Positions 38,356 through 48,255 of a stretch of DNA of 64,000 nt are shown here, piece by piece (the stretch's first letter is position 1; every line of letters starts with the position of its first letter). The stretch comes from Flavobacteriales bacterium UBA7878 (GTDB taxonomy: Bacteria; Bacteroidota; Bacteroidia; Flavobacteriales; Schleiferiaceae). The stretch is from positions 20,906 to 84,905 of the forward strand of contig DLRW01000036.1 of the NCBI GenBank assembly GCA_002501205.1, given 5' to 3'. Under the pieces are notes generated by a model, which saw only the letters and a program-made list of their open reading frames with translations, was not told the DNA's origin and searched no databases. The position numbers were made by a program, and so were the translations under genes.

Positions 38356-38760
38356 TTAAAATTTGGGTACAAAAATAATCAGGGCAATAATCACACTGCA
38401 AATAGCAGCGATTATTACTGCCGCCGCAGCAATGTCTTTGGCTTTTTTTGCTAAAGGATGTTTTTCGGGATGAGTAAGGTTTAAAGTATACTCAATAGCA
38501 GAGTTCATTGCTTCAAGGCTAAGCACTGCGCCATAGCAGAGAATCAGGGCGATCCACTCGCTATTGCTGACGTTTAAATAAATAGCACTTGAGCTAACCA
38601 CCACTATTGCTAGTAGATGTATGCGTGCATGGGCCGACTCTTTAAATAAGAGCCCAAGTCCCTCAAATGCAACGCGGAATGCGAAAATTCGCTTTTTTAG
38701 ATACCCCACCTTTTGCTGTTTTTTTACGTATGGGTTTAATGAGCAGTGTACATAAGGCAA
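38356..38760 (-). CDS. DgkA-type diacylglycerol/undecaprenol kinase
   Basis: A 134-residue membrane enzyme with three helices. The family motif EAMNSAIEYTLN (E-x5-N-x-A-I-E type) is clear, along with FKESAHARIHL at the membrane face and the AKKAKDIAAAAV helix. Bacterial members phosphorylate diacylglycerol or undecaprenol. Bacteroidota proteins of this type could do either. An internal GTG would remove about 18 residues and give a more usual length, so the start is uncertain. Confidence 0.88.
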   Translation of the reverse strand: MPYVHCSLNPYVKKQQKVGYLKKRIFAFRVAFEGLGLLFKESAHARIHLLAIVVVSSSAIYLNVSNSEWIALILCYGAVLSLEAMNSAIEYTLNLTHPEKHPLAKKAKDIAAAAVIIAAICSVIIALIIFVPKF

Positions 38761-38857
38761 AGGTCGTTAACTAAATTGTCAATATCCCTTGTCAATTTCA
38801 TAAGACCAGTCCTAAAGAATGCTGTAAATTGCCAATATTTTGCAAACAATCCTAATT

Positions 38858-41815
38858 ATGAAGAAGAACCTGTACAAGCTCTCTGGTCTATGGAGCCTGC
38901 TTCTGTTATTGCCTGCTTTTAGCTTTGGGCAAATAGCAGTGGGGGATATTGACCTACAGCTAGTGAGTAACAATCCAGGCAACCCAACCGGGATTTGTCA
39001 ATGTGATACGATCACAGTCCGGTATGAAATTAAGGCCGGTGCCAGTTTTTCCAGCACATCCGACTTCTTTTATGAATTAACCAACTCGGTAAGTCCTCCC
39101 AACTGGGGCGCCCGTATCAATCTGAGTTTAGTGGAGCTTTGGACTAACAACAGTCCGGTAACACAGGCTACTTCGGTTTTGGATACTTTCGGACCGGGTT
39201 TAAAATGGGCAGTATTGGCCATTCCTTGTAACTCGAACTTGTTTGGTTCCAGCTTAAGGATTACCAATCGTGATGCTGTAGGTAATATTACCGCCAATGG
39301 TGCTAGTGATACTGCCTTTTATAATGTGAATCGTATTCCTACCATCGCTATGATTGATTCGATTGCCTTAATCCGCAATCAATCGCGCACGGACACTTTT
39401 GATAATAAATACACTACTTCCGTAGTAGATATCGGTTTCTGTAAAAATGATTCCGTTTTCTTACGTGTTGCCAACGATGGTAACTCTTACCAGTGGTACA
39501 ATGGTACTGCGGCTATTCCTGGTGAAACCAATGATTCTATTATTGTAGGTTCTTCAGGGGTCTATAAATGTGAGGTGATTGACGGGCCTTGTTCCATATT
39601 CTCGGACGAGGTAATTGTAAACCAATTAAATACCCCAACCTCCGTTACCTTTAATGCTTCTAATGCCTTAAATGCTTTTGCTTATCGAGTAGATAAACCC
39701 TCGAATAACAATTCCCCTCGAGATTCAATTGAACTTTGTGAAACCGAAATTGCGCTCTTAGACGGGCCATTGGTTAACCCAGCTACAGGTTTGGTTTTTA
39801 GTTACCAGTGGCTAACAGATTCTTTCAATACTACCAATGGAGGCTTTGATTGGTATCCGATTACTACTCCGACAGGAACACAACGTACCTTACAAATTAA
39901 TCAGAACAGCTCGGTTCCCGGCTGGAACCACTATCGTGTTGTAGTATCTGATGGTTATTGCCAAGACACCACTGCAATTGGAAATATGTTCTGGGTAAAT
40001 ATTGATACTGTTCCCCAGGCAGACGTCGTTGGTGTTCCTTTCCCAGGTTTGGTAGGACCTACCGTATTTAATGAAATTTGCATGAAGGATTCGGTACTAT
40101 TAACAACCCTGCCTTCTGTGGCGGATCCAGGTTGGAAGTACCAATGGCAATGGTATGATCCTAGCGTACCTCCGGGTGCCGATCCTTGGAAGTCTGTTTC
40201 AGGCGGACCATTGAGTTTTGATACTTTACCTGAATTGGTAGTAGATACAAGCTTAAGCGATCCGGGACAACCCTATTTCCAAAACCCAAAACCAGCCTTG
40301 CGTTATTTCCGAGTTCGTATTTCAACTCGTACTACTTTTACCAATATCGAGACTTGTTTCTTTGAGTCGGATAGTGTGGCAGTGCGTTGGTTCCCTGATT
40401 ATGACCTTTCTATTGTGAATTCGCCCAATGCCTTTATTGTGGGACAGGATTCGGTAAACTTCTGTGAAGTAGATTCTGCCATTATTCGCGCACCATCAAC
40501 TCCAAGTAGTTTAATCAATTTCGGATACAGTTACAGCTATCAATGGCTGAGTGATTCCTTAGATCAAAATTTAGGAGCGCGTGTAAAATACCCGCTTACC
40601 GGCGAAATTAGCCGCGACTTAATTGTACATGAAAGCGGAAATTACTGGGTTTCTATCGATGATGGAATTTGTACCGATACTTCAAAAGTTTACAAAGTAT
40701 TTGTAGACTCTATCCCATTAACTTCTACGGCTGAAATCGAATTCCCGGGAACCAGTTCTGGTTTAACCGGCTACAACCTTTGTTTATACGATTCAGCTTT
40801 AGTTTCTGCAACCGATACGGTATTAGGTTTACGTCCCTGGAATTACCAATGGCAACAATGGAACCCGCAAACTAATATGTGGTCTAATCTGTTGAATGAC
40901 ACACTGGTGACCCTCCAAATCGATACTACTCTGAAAAGAGTTAATGAGGATACCGCTTGGTTCCGTTTATCTACAACTTATTTTAACCGATTCGGATTAC
41001 AGACATGTGATTATTTCACAGACAGTATTGAAGTGATCTTCTACGAATCTCCAGACTTAGCTTTCTTCCCTGGCGATTCTATCGGACTTTGTGAAGGGGA
41101 TAGTATTCTCTTAATTGCGCAAGGTAATTTCAATAGCGTAAGCTGGGATAATGGAACTGTAATGGGGGCTACCCGTTATGTAAACACACCAGGATTATAT
41201 TCCGCCAGAGCAGTGGGCATTAATGGATGTATCACTCGCGATACGGTTGAAATTTATGCTTTAACGGTAAACGCTGCTGCTGGTCCTGATCAAACTATAA
41301 AATCGGGCGAAGTAGCAACTTTAACTGCCTTTGGTGGATCTTCTTATCGTTGGTATGCTAATAAGCCAATTGAGTTCAACGACTTCCTCAGCCAAAGTAT
41401 TCAAGTTTCTAAAGTGCTTGAAAACGGAGTACTGGCAGATACTATCACTATTTATGTTGTGGTAACTAATGCTCGTGGTTGTTCGGGAATTGACTCCTTG
41501 GTATTGATCATTAACAGTAATATTCCTGATCAAATTAGTGCGGTAAACCAATCTTTCAACATCTTCACCCCTAATGGTGATGGCTTGAATGACCTTTGGG
41601 ATATCCGTGAGTTGATGGCCGGTGACGCTTGTGCAATTACCATTATGAACCGTTGGGGTTCGGTGGTTTATGAAGACGAAAGCTTCCCGGGAACCTGGGG
41701 TGGTACTGATAATGGTGGCAATGATCTGCCAGATGGTACTTACTATTACATTCTGGATTGTGGCGGAGACATTCGCATGCAAAACGCCATCACTATAATC
41801 CGCAACCAACAATAA
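38858..41815 (+). CDS. Large Ig-like-repeat surface protein with T9SS type B sorting domain
   Basis: A 985-residue exported protein (start ATG 38858; signal peptide about residues 1-25, ending FSFGQ). The body contains repeated Ig-like modules marked by a core YQW and a later Cys pair, for instance SYQWYNG, SYQWLTD, KYQWQWYD, SYQWLSD and NYQWQQW. Long and short modules alternate with a period near 700 nt. The end is the gliding-motility-associated domain beginning FNIFTPNGDGLNDLW and containing IMNRWGSVVYE. Type B cargo is typically exported with a cognate PorP/SprF protein, and one follows 1 bp later. Binding target unknown. Confidence 0.9.
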   Translation: MKKNLYKLSGLWSLLLLLPAFSFGQIAVGDIDLQLVSNNPGNPTGICQCDTITVRYEIKAGASFSSTSDFFYELTNSVSPPNWGARINLSLVELWTNNSPVTQATSVLDTFGPGLKWAVLAIPCNSNLFGSSLRITNRDAVGNITANGASDTAFYNVNRIPTIAMIDSIALIRNQSRTDTFDNKYTTSVVDIGFCKNDSVFLRVANDGNSYQWYNGTAAIPGETNDSIIVGSSGVYKCEVIDGPCSIFSDEVIVNQLNTPTSVTFNASNALNAFAYRVDKPSNNNSPRDSIELCETEIALLDGPLVNPATGLVFSYQWLTDSFNTTNGGFDWYPITTPTGTQRTLQINQNSSVPGWNHYRVVVSDGYCQDTTAIGNMFWVNIDTVPQADVVGVPFPGLVGPTVFNEICMKDSVLLTTLPSVADPGWKYQWQWYDPSVPPGADPWKSVSGGPLSFDTLPELVVDTSLSDPGQPYFQNPKPALRYFRVRISTRTTFTNIETCFFESDSVAVRWFPDYDLSIVNSPNAFIVGQDSVNFCEVDSAIIRAPSTPSSLINFGYSYSYQWLSDSLDQNLGARVKYPLTGEISRDLIVHESGNYWVSIDDGICTDTSKVYKVFVDSIPLTSTAEIEFPGTSSGLTGYNLCLYDSALVSATDTVLGLRPWNYQWQQWNPQTNMWSNLLNDTLVTLQIDTTLKRVNEDTAWFRLSTTYFNRFGLQTCDYFTDSIEVIFYESPDLAFFPGDSIGLCEGDSILLIAQGNFNSVSWDNGTVMGATRYVNTPGLYSARAVGINGCITRDTVEIYALTVNAAAGPDQTIKSGEVATLTAFGGSSYRWYANKPIEFNDFLSQSIQVSKVLENGVLADTITIYVVVTNARGCSGIDSLVLIINSNIPDQISAVNQSFNIFTPNGDGLNDLWDIRELMAGDACAITIMNRWGSVVYEDESFPGTWGGTDNGGNDLPDGTYYYILDCGGDIRMQNAITIIRNQQ

Positions 41816-41816
41816 G

Positions 41817-43361
41817 ATGAAGATCATGAAGAAATTAATCCTTTTGCTTGGACTGGGACTGATGGCGACTTATACTCAAGCCCAACAGATTCCTTTATAC
41901 AGTAATTATTTCTTTACTCCTTATATCTATAATCCGGCTTTATCTGGAACTGGAGGAGTAACAGAAGCGACTATTTTACACCGTCGTCAATGGAGCGGAA
42001 TCCAGGGTTCACCCGAAACTTCTGCACTGGCGGTAAATGGTGCCATGAATGATGGAAGTGTTGGTTGGAGCGTTTACGGATTCTCTGACAAGACTGATAT
42101 CCTCAGCCGTTTAGGTGTGTATGGAAATTATGCCTACCATGTAAAGCTAACCAAAGACATTAGTCTATCAGGTGGTTTGGGAGCTGGCTATATTAATCAA
42201 ACCATTGACCAAAGCGGGGTTCGTGCTCGCGACGCGGGTGACGTGTTCACCGTAGTTGCCCCTAACCGTGGTACCTTCGATATGAACCTGGGCTTAAGCT
42301 TAATGGTTCGCGATTTCACCTTAGGTTTTGCTGCTCCTCAAATTTTCAGTGAAAGCATTGTATATGCTACTAACCCTAGTGAGATCAACTATAATTTGAT
42401 TCGTCACTACGTAGTATCTGCACAATACGATTTCAAATTTGCTGGCGACAAGCAAATTCTAAGTCCAATGGCTATGGTTCGTGCTGCAGAAGGTGTACCC
42501 GTGCAAATTGATGCTGGATTGCTTTACAATATGGTTGAATACGGTTATGTAGGTGCTATGTACCGTTCCAGTTATGGAGTTACGGCTAATATCGGCCTCA
42601 ACCTGTCTGAGCAATTAACCTTGGGTTATGCTTACGACTTCTCAACCAATACCTACGCCAGTAGCTTTGGTACCAGTCATGAGTTTATGTTGACTTACCG
42701 CTTCGGTAGTAATAAGGAAAATGAGCGCATTGAGAATGAAGTGAAACGCATCAAGCGTGACCTTCGTCGTCAGCGCGAAGAAACCGAAGAGACTATTGAC
42801 GAGAAGATCAAAGAGTTTAAAGACAATTACAAAGACGAATTGGCCAAATCTCTCGAAGAAGAGAAAAAGAAAATGGAGGCCGAATTAGAGCGTATGCGTC
42901 AGGAAGCTCAAAACAATACTTCTAATAACCAATCCAATAATGGTGGAAACCAAGGCGGTAATCAGGGTGGAAATACCATGCGCGATCTGCAGAATCAGCG
43001 TGATCAGAACATGAACAATAACCCGAACAATAATTACCAGCCGGATAATAACAATACTGGTAATACCGGAAATACGAATCCACAGGATTATTCTCCTGAG
43101 AACAGAGCTTCTAATGTGAGCCCAGGTTCACCTGGATACTATGTTACAGCTGGTGTATTCGGTGAGCAAGGCAATGCCACTCGCTTGAAAAACCGCTTAA
43201 ACAGTCAAGGTATCGATGCTCAGATCTTCCAGGATCCAAGCAATAACTTCTACTATGTATACCTGTATAAGTTTGCTAATTATCAGCAGGCAGACCAAGC
43301 TAAGTCTAGCCGTCTGAATGGTTCTTATACCGGAGATCTTTGGATTAAGATTGTAAAATAA
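41817..43361 (+). CDS. PorP/SprF-family T9SS outer-membrane protein fused to coiled coil and SPOR domain
   Basis: A 514-residue protein in three parts. First a signal peptide (to about residue 22) and a PorP/SprF beta-barrel (QIPLYSNYFFTPYIYNPALSG to about residue 300, ending MLTYRFGS). Then a charged coiled coil (about 300-360) and a Gly/Asn-rich linker (about 365-430). Last a SPOR domain (about 435-514, starting YYVTAGVFGEQGNATRLKNRL), which in other proteins binds denuded peptidoglycan. The PorP/SprF part predicts a role in export or attachment of the preceding type B cargo. The SPOR tail would anchor it to the cell wall. Confidence 0.9.
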   Translation: MKIMKKLILLLGLGLMATYTQAQQIPLYSNYFFTPYIYNPALSGTGGVTEATILHRRQWSGIQGSPETSALAVNGAMNDGSVGWSVYGFSDKTDILSRLGVYGNYAYHVKLTKDISLSGGLGAGYINQTIDQSGVRARDAGDVFTVVAPNRGTFDMNLGLSLMVRDFTLGFAAPQIFSESIVYATNPSEINYNLIRHYVVSAQYDFKFAGDKQILSPMAMVRAAEGVPVQIDAGLLYNMVEYGYVGAMYRSSYGVTANIGLNLSEQLTLGYAYDFSTNTYASSFGTSHEFMLTYRFGSNKENERIENEVKRIKRDLRRQREETEETIDEKIKEFKDNYKDELAKSLEEEKKKMEAELERMRQEAQNNTSNNQSNNGGNQGGNQGGNTMRDLQNQRDQNMNNNPNNNYQPDNNNTGNTGNTNPQDYSPENRASNVSPGSPGYYVTAGVFGEQGNATRLKNRLNSQGIDAQIFQDPSNNFYYVYLYKFANYQQADQAKSSRLNGSYTGDLWIKIVK

Positions 43362-43384
43362 GCCTAAGGCTTCTAGCAAAATAG

Positions 43385-43421
43385 AAAAGCCGTCTTGGTA
43401 GTACCGAGACGGCTTTTTTTT
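43385..43421 (+). terminator. Intrinsic terminator of the T9SS pair
   Basis: A 14-bp stem (AAAAGCCGTCTTGG / CCGAGACGGCTTTT, one G-U pair) with a 5-nt loop, running into eight T. It lies 24 bp after the PorP/SprF stop and separates it from the convergent gene. Confidence 0.92.
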
Positions 43422-43441
43422 AGGTTTTAAACTGACGCCTT

Positions 43442-44008
43442 TTAAGCTTGCATTATACGCTTAGCCTGAGCGATATGTCTTAGCTCATGTTCCAGTAAAA
43501 TGAAGAGACTATCAGCGGCATTTACTTTTAAAACAGGGAAGAGGGTGGAAACCTTACTTTTCTCCAGGGCCTTGTGATCTAAAATGTTAATGTATTGCTT
43601 GATGGTTTTTAAATCCTCCACGATTTCTCGAAAGATCACTTGTTCCACCGCAGCATGACCCCGTTTTTGAGCCGCAATGGGATCACTGGCCGACGGCGTT
43701 TTATACTTCTTAGCAATACTTCCATCAGGCTTTAAAGCCATGGATTTTTCTAGCTTCCTACCTACAAAGCTCCTTTTCAGGCTGCGATGTGCATCAGCAT
43801 CAGCTAAGCTTTCGATATTCGGCATGTTTTTAAGGTAGCTTGCATTGAGGAGGTTAACGTGAAAAAGCACTTCGGTTACTGACCAGGAATTGGGGTCCAG
43901 ACGTTTTTTAAGATCCTCTTCTTCACTGTAATAAAACAGTTCCTCTAATTGCTTTTGAGCTTTTTGCCATAGCTCATTTAAATGATCTTGTGCTTCCTGT
44001 GCTTTCAT
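43442..44008 (-). CDS. DinB-like domain protein
   Basis: A 188-residue protein with a four-helix DinB-like layout. SWSVTEVLFHVNLLNASYL (about residues 41-59) and LLEHELRHIAQAKRI near the end hold His residues at the positions of the usual metal site (an early His, then a late H-x3-H type helix). The family contains metal-dependent thiol transferases and many uncharacterised proteins. No specific substrate can be named. Confidence 0.75.
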   Translation of the reverse strand: MKAQEAQDHLNELWQKAQKQLEELFYYSEEEDLKKRLDPNSWSVTEVLFHVNLLNASYLKNMPNIESLADADAHRSLKRSFVGRKLEKSMALKPDGSIAKKYKTPSASDPIAAQKRGHAAVEQVIFREIVEDLKTIKQYINILDHKALEKSKVSTLFPVLKVNAADSLFILLEHELRHIAQAKRIMQA

Positions 44009-44112
44009 GGCTGCAAATTTACATTAGGCAATATCAAAATCGTCGATAGGCTCATATGAAGAGTGTTGCTTCCCAAGACGGGGATGCTACCTTTGCGGAA
44101 ATTATTTTAAGC

Positions 44113-46149
44113 ATGACTAATCCCTTGTTAAAGGATTTTAATACGCCCTTTGGTACCGCCCCATTTGAAGAAATTAAAACCGAGCATTTTCTTCCGGCAC
44201 TCAAAGAGGCAATACAAGAAGGTTTAGCTGAGGTACAGGCTATATGTGATCAAACTGAAGCTCCGAACTTTACCAATACCATTATCGCCCTGGAGGAGGC
44301 CGGAGAAAGTGTAAGCCGAATTGCGGAAATTTTCTTCAATCTTAATTCGGCCGAAACCAATGAGGAAATACAGATGTTGGCGCGGGATTTCTCGCCACTT
44401 TTGAGTGAATACCGAAACGACATTCTTTTAAATCCCGCGCTTTTCGATCGTGTCAAAACGGTTTATCAGGAAGCGAATCGCGAGCTTTTGGATCAAGAAG
44501 ATCAAATGCTGCTGGATAAGACCTATCGATCTTTTGAGCGGAATGGAGCCAAGCTGGATGCAAAGGCCCAGAAACGCTTACGTGAGATTGATCAGCAATT
44601 GGCTCAACAAAGCCTGCAATTTGGCGAGAATGTTTTGGCGGAAACCAATCGCTATGAACTCTTTTTAGAAAAGGAAGAATTAGTTGGTTTGCCAGATTAT
44701 GCCTTGGAAGCTGCCGCAGAAGAAGCATCGGCTAAAGGTCAGGAAGGCAAGTATTTCATTGGCCTACAGGCCCCCAGTTATATTCCGGTAATGACCTATG
44801 CTCAAAATCGGGAATTGCGTAAAAAGCTTCAATTGGCTTTTGGCAGTAAAGCCTTTAAAGGTGATGAATACGATAATCAGGAGAGTGTATTGCGCATCGT
44901 GAAACTCCGCCAGGAGCGCGCTGAATTACTGGGTTATACAAGCCATGCAGATTATATTCTTTCCGAACGCATGGCACGGAGCCCGCAAGAGGTGAATGAT
45001 TTCCTGGCCAAATTGCAAGAGGTTGCTTTGCCAGCAGCTAAAAGCGAGCTCAGCGAATTGGAAGCCTATGCCAAGGCTAAAGATGACATTGATAAACTGG
45101 AGCGTTGGGACCTAAATTATTATCAAGAAAAGCTCAAGCAAGAGCGATTTGAAATTGATGATAATAAGCTCAAGCCTTATTTCGAACTAAATAGAGTAAT
45201 TGAAGGGGCCTTTGCGGTAGCCAATAAACTCTATGGTATAAATTTCGAAGAACGTAAGGATATCCAGAAATACCATCCGGATGTAGTTACTTACGAAGTG
45301 AAGAATTCTGATGGCAGTCATTTGGCCATTTTCTATGCTGATTTCTTCCCCCGCGAAGGCAAACGCAATGGTGCCTGGATGACATCCTACCGCAGTCAAA
45401 AGCTCACGAAAGAAGGTGATCAACGTCCACATGTGAGCATCGTTTGCAATTTCACCAAGCCCGGAAAAACGACCCCGTCATTATTAACCTTTAATGAGGT
45501 ACTTACCTTATTCCACGAGTTTGGACATAGCTTACACGGCATTCTCGCCAAGGGAAAATACGCTAGCTTAAGTGGAACCAATGTGTATTGGGATTTTGTG
45601 GAATTACCCTCCCAAATCATGGAGAATTGGTGCTACGAGAAAGAGTGCCTTGATTTGTTCGCACATCACTTTGAAAATGGAAGTGCCTTGCCCTCGGAGT
45701 GGGTGGATAAATTAAAAGCATCGGCCACCTTTATGGAAGGTTATGCTACCATTCGACAGGTAGGATTTGCTAAGCTGGATATGGCCTGGCATAATGGTTT
45801 ACCCGAGCAGGATACGGTAGCCGAACTGGAGGAAAGCGTATTTGCCGAAACTGCCCTTTTCCCCGCTCAGGATGAAACCAATATGTCTTGTAGTTTTAGC
45901 CATATCTTTCAGGGTGGTTATTCTGCAGGGTATTACAGCTATAAATGGGCTGAAGTGCTGGATGCTGATGCCTTTGAACTTTTTAAAGAAAAAGGCCTCT
46001 TTAATATTGAAACCGCCCAGAAATTCCGCGAATTATTAGCAGCTGGCGGATCCGAACATCCCGCGGTATTGTATAAGCGCTTTCGCGGAAAAGACCCCGA
46101 TCCTGAGGCTTTACTACGTCGTGCAGGTTTGATAGAATTACATGGTTAG
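44113..46149 (+). CDS. M3-family oligopeptidase (Dcp/PrlC-like)
   Basis: A 678-residue zinc metallopeptidase. The zinc motif is HEFGHSLHG with the third ligand Glu in the WDFVELPSQIMENW helix. The following YSAGYYSYKWAEVLDADAF is typical of peptidyl-dipeptidase Dcp. The open frame begins at 44056, but ATG 44113 (NPLLKDFNTPFGTAPFEEI) matches the family start and length. No signal peptide, so probably cytoplasmic digestion of short peptides. It overlaps rsmA by 8 bp. Confidence 0.93.
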   Translation: MTNPLLKDFNTPFGTAPFEEIKTEHFLPALKEAIQEGLAEVQAICDQTEAPNFTNTIIALEEAGESVSRIAEIFFNLNSAETNEEIQMLARDFSPLLSEYRNDILLNPALFDRVKTVYQEANRELLDQEDQMLLDKTYRSFERNGAKLDAKAQKRLREIDQQLAQQSLQFGENVLAETNRYELFLEKEELVGLPDYALEAAAEEASAKGQEGKYFIGLQAPSYIPVMTYAQNRELRKKLQLAFGSKAFKGDEYDNQESVLRIVKLRQERAELLGYTSHADYILSERMARSPQEVNDFLAKLQEVALPAAKSELSELEAYAKAKDDIDKLERWDLNYYQEKLKQERFEIDDNKLKPYFELNRVIEGAFAVANKLYGINFEERKDIQKYHPDVVTYEVKNSDGSHLAIFYADFFPREGKRNGAWMTSYRSQKLTKEGDQRPHVSIVCNFTKPGKTTPSLLTFNEVLTLFHEFGHSLHGILAKGKYASLSGTNVYWDFVELPSQIMENWCYEKECLDLFAHHFENGSALPSEWVDKLKASATFMEGYATIRQVGFAKLDMAWHNGLPEQDTVAELEESVFAETALFPAQDETNMSCSFSHIFQGGYSAGYYSYKWAEVLDADAFELFKEKGLFNIETAQKFRELLAAGGSEHPAVLYKRFRGKDPDPEALLRRAGLIELHG

Positions 46150-46903
46150 AGCGAAGAAACATCTCGGACAACATTTCCTTAAAAACCCGGAAACTGCGGG
46201 GCGAATAGCCGAAGCTTTAAGCGGTGAAGGCTATTCCAAAGTACTGGAGATTGGCCCGGGAATGGGCGTTCTCACCCAGCATCTTTTAGCGCAGGAACAG
46301 GAGGTTTTTGTGGTGGAGATCGATACCGAGTCGGTTCATTATCTGGAAGAACATTTTGAGGCTTTACAAGGGCATATTATCCCGGGTGATTTCCTACAAT
46401 TGGATTTAAAGGACTTGATGAAGGAGCCCTTTGCCCTGGCCGGAAATTACCCCTATAATATTAGCAGCCAGATCATTTTTAAAATGCTGGATTATCCAGA
46501 CTTGATTCCGGAAATGGTGGGGATGTTCCAAAAGGAAGTAGCCGATCGCCTAACAGCCGAACCTGGCTCTAAGACTTATGGAATCCTATCGGTGCTCTCC
46601 GCCGTATTTTACGATCGCGAATATCTCTTTACGGTTGAACCGGAGGAATTTAATCCACCTCCCAAGGTACGTTCGGGGGTAATTCGCTTTAAGCGAAAAG
46701 AAAACTGGCAGCCGGAAGTGGCAATTCCATTGCTTACAAAAATTGTGAAAGCAGCCTTTAATCAAAGAAGGAAAACACTGCGCAATGCCTTGAAAAGTCT
46801 AAATTTACCGCTGGAAGGGATAGCGCCGGAAACCCTGCAAAAACGGGCCGAGCAGCTTACCTGGCAAGAATTTGTAGCCTTAACACAAAAATTAACGGGA
46901 TGA
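46142..46903 (+). CDS. rsmA: 16S rRNA dimethyladenosine transferase
   Basis: A 253-residue KsgA/RsmA enzyme that dimethylates two adenines in the 3' helix of 16S rRNA. Motifs: KKHLGQHFLKNP at the N-terminus, SAM loop VLEIGPGMGVLTQHL, and the catalytic GNYPYNISSQIIFK, followed by the FNPPPKVRSGVIRF segment. Overlaps both neighbours (8 bp with the peptidase, 4 bp with mgtE). Confidence 0.96.
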   Translation: MVRAKKHLGQHFLKNPETAGRIAEALSGEGYSKVLEIGPGMGVLTQHLLAQEQEVFVVEIDTESVHYLEEHFEALQGHIIPGDFLQLDLKDLMKEPFALAGNYPYNISSQIIFKMLDYPDLIPEMVGMFQKEVADRLTAEPGSKTYGILSVLSAVFYDREYLFTVEPEEFNPPPKVRSGVIRFKRKENWQPEVAIPLLTKIVKAAFNQRRKTLRNALKSLNLPLEGIAPETLQKRAEQLTWQEFVALTQKLTG

Positions 46904-48255
46904 GTGTTGATCTGAGCAAGGACTTTTTACAGCAACTGGAACTGGATATTTCCCAGCGTCATTTAAGCGAGTATGAGGAATTGCTCAAGGAAGGCCACCC
47001 CGCAGATTTAGCCGAAATTATAGAGAAGATCGACTTCGATCTGGCTCTTATCCTCTACGAAAATCTTAGTGATGAAATCGGGGCAGAAGTCCTGATGGAA
47101 TTGGATGACGACCTGAGAGCTAAAATCCTGGCGGATTATACCGGTAAGGAGATTGCTCAGGAGCTTATTGATAATCTCGACTCTGATGATGCGGCAGACC
47201 TGATCAATGAACTGGATGAGGTACAAAGGCGTGAGGTATTAGAGAATATCGAAGACCAGAAGCAGGCGATGGATATTGCCCGCTTATTGGTGTACCCCGA
47301 AGGAACTGCCGGCTCGCTAATGGGTACCGAAATGATCAAGGTAAAGGATCATTGGAATGTACTCGAATGTGTGCGCGAAATGCGCAAGCAAGCAGAAGAG
47401 GTGGAGCGCGTACATGCCATTTACGTGGTGAATGGTCAAAATAAATTATTGGGTACCCTTTCCCTCAAAAAGCTTCTTACAACTTCTACACGAACTCCCA
47501 TTTCGGAGGTGTATTCACAGAAAGTACAGTATGTGGAGGTAAATACCGAAGCAGAGGAAGTGGCCAATACTATGCAGAAATACGATCTGGTAGTAATGCC
47601 GGTGGTTGACCCCCTTGGTCATTTGGTAGGTCGCATTACCATTGATGATGTGGTAGACTTAATTCGGGATGAAGCGAAGGAAGATTACAACCTGGCCAGT
47701 GGTCTTACCGATGAAGTAGAAGCCGATGATACCCTCTGGTCTATTACCCGTGCTCGTTTGCCCTGGTTATTGATTGGATTGTTTGGAGGTCTTTTAGCTG
47801 CATCAGTAATTGGACGCTACGAAAGTGATATTGACATCATTCCTAAAATGGCCTTTTTTATACCCCTCATCGCGGCGATGGGAGGGAATGTTGGCGTACA
47901 GTCTTCAGCGATAATTGTACAGGGTTTAGCCAGCCAGTCATTGTCCGATAATACCACTCTAAACCGCCTGGTGAAAGAATTAGGAGTCGCCTTGGTTAAT
48001 GGTTTGATATTGAGTATTCTGGTTATTGGTGCCAGCTTGTTTTTGGGCTATGGGATGAAATTAGCCCTCACCGTAAGTGTGGCCCTATTCTCGGTAATTG
48101 TGGTAGCAGCATTAATAGGAACCTTCGTGCCCTTAGTGCTTAATAAGTATAAAATTGACCCGGCCTTAGCCACTGGTCCTTTTATTACCACCCTCAACGA
48201 TATTATTGGACTCTTTTTGTATTTCCAGATTGGACGCCTGATCTTAGGGCTATGA
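46900..48255 (+). CDS. mgtE: Magnesium transporter MgtE
   Basis: A 451-residue Mg2+ channel/transporter. Order of parts: N-domain of superhelical repeats with acidic DDxxDLIxEL motifs (to about residue 130), two CBS domains (about 140-260) and five membrane helices (about 285-450, including FFIPLIAAMGGNVGVQSSAIIVQGL). Cytosolic Mg2+ closes the pore in known members. The rsmA-mgtE pairing is common in Bacteroidota. Overlaps its neighbours by 4 bp on each side. Confidence 0.95.
   Translation: MSVDLSKDFLQQLELDISQRHLSEYEELLKEGHPADLAEIIEKIDFDLALILYENLSDEIGAEVLMELDDDLRAKILADYTGKEIAQELIDNLDSDDAADLINELDEVQRREVLENIEDQKQAMDIARLLVYPEGTAGSLMGTEMIKVKDHWNVLECVREMRKQAEEVERVHAIYVVNGQNKLLGTLSLKKLLTTSTRTPISEVYSQKVQYVEVNTEAEEVANTMQKYDLVVMPVVDPLGHLVGRITIDDVVDLIRDEAKEDYNLASGLTDEVEADDTLWSITRARLPWLLIGLFGGLLAASVIGRYESDIDIIPKMAFFIPLIAAMGGNVGVQSSAIIVQGLASQSLSDNTTLNRLVKELGVALVNGLILSILVIGASLFLGYGMKLALTVSVALFSVIVVAALIGTFVPLVLNKYKIDPALATGPFITTLNDIIGLFLYFQIGRLILGL

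Noticed and set aside
42900..43100. Short repeats rich in AAT/GGN looking like a repeat array
   Set aside because: They encode the Asn/Gly-rich linker of the PorP/SprF-SPOR protein; units vary in length and have no spacer pattern, so not CRISPR.
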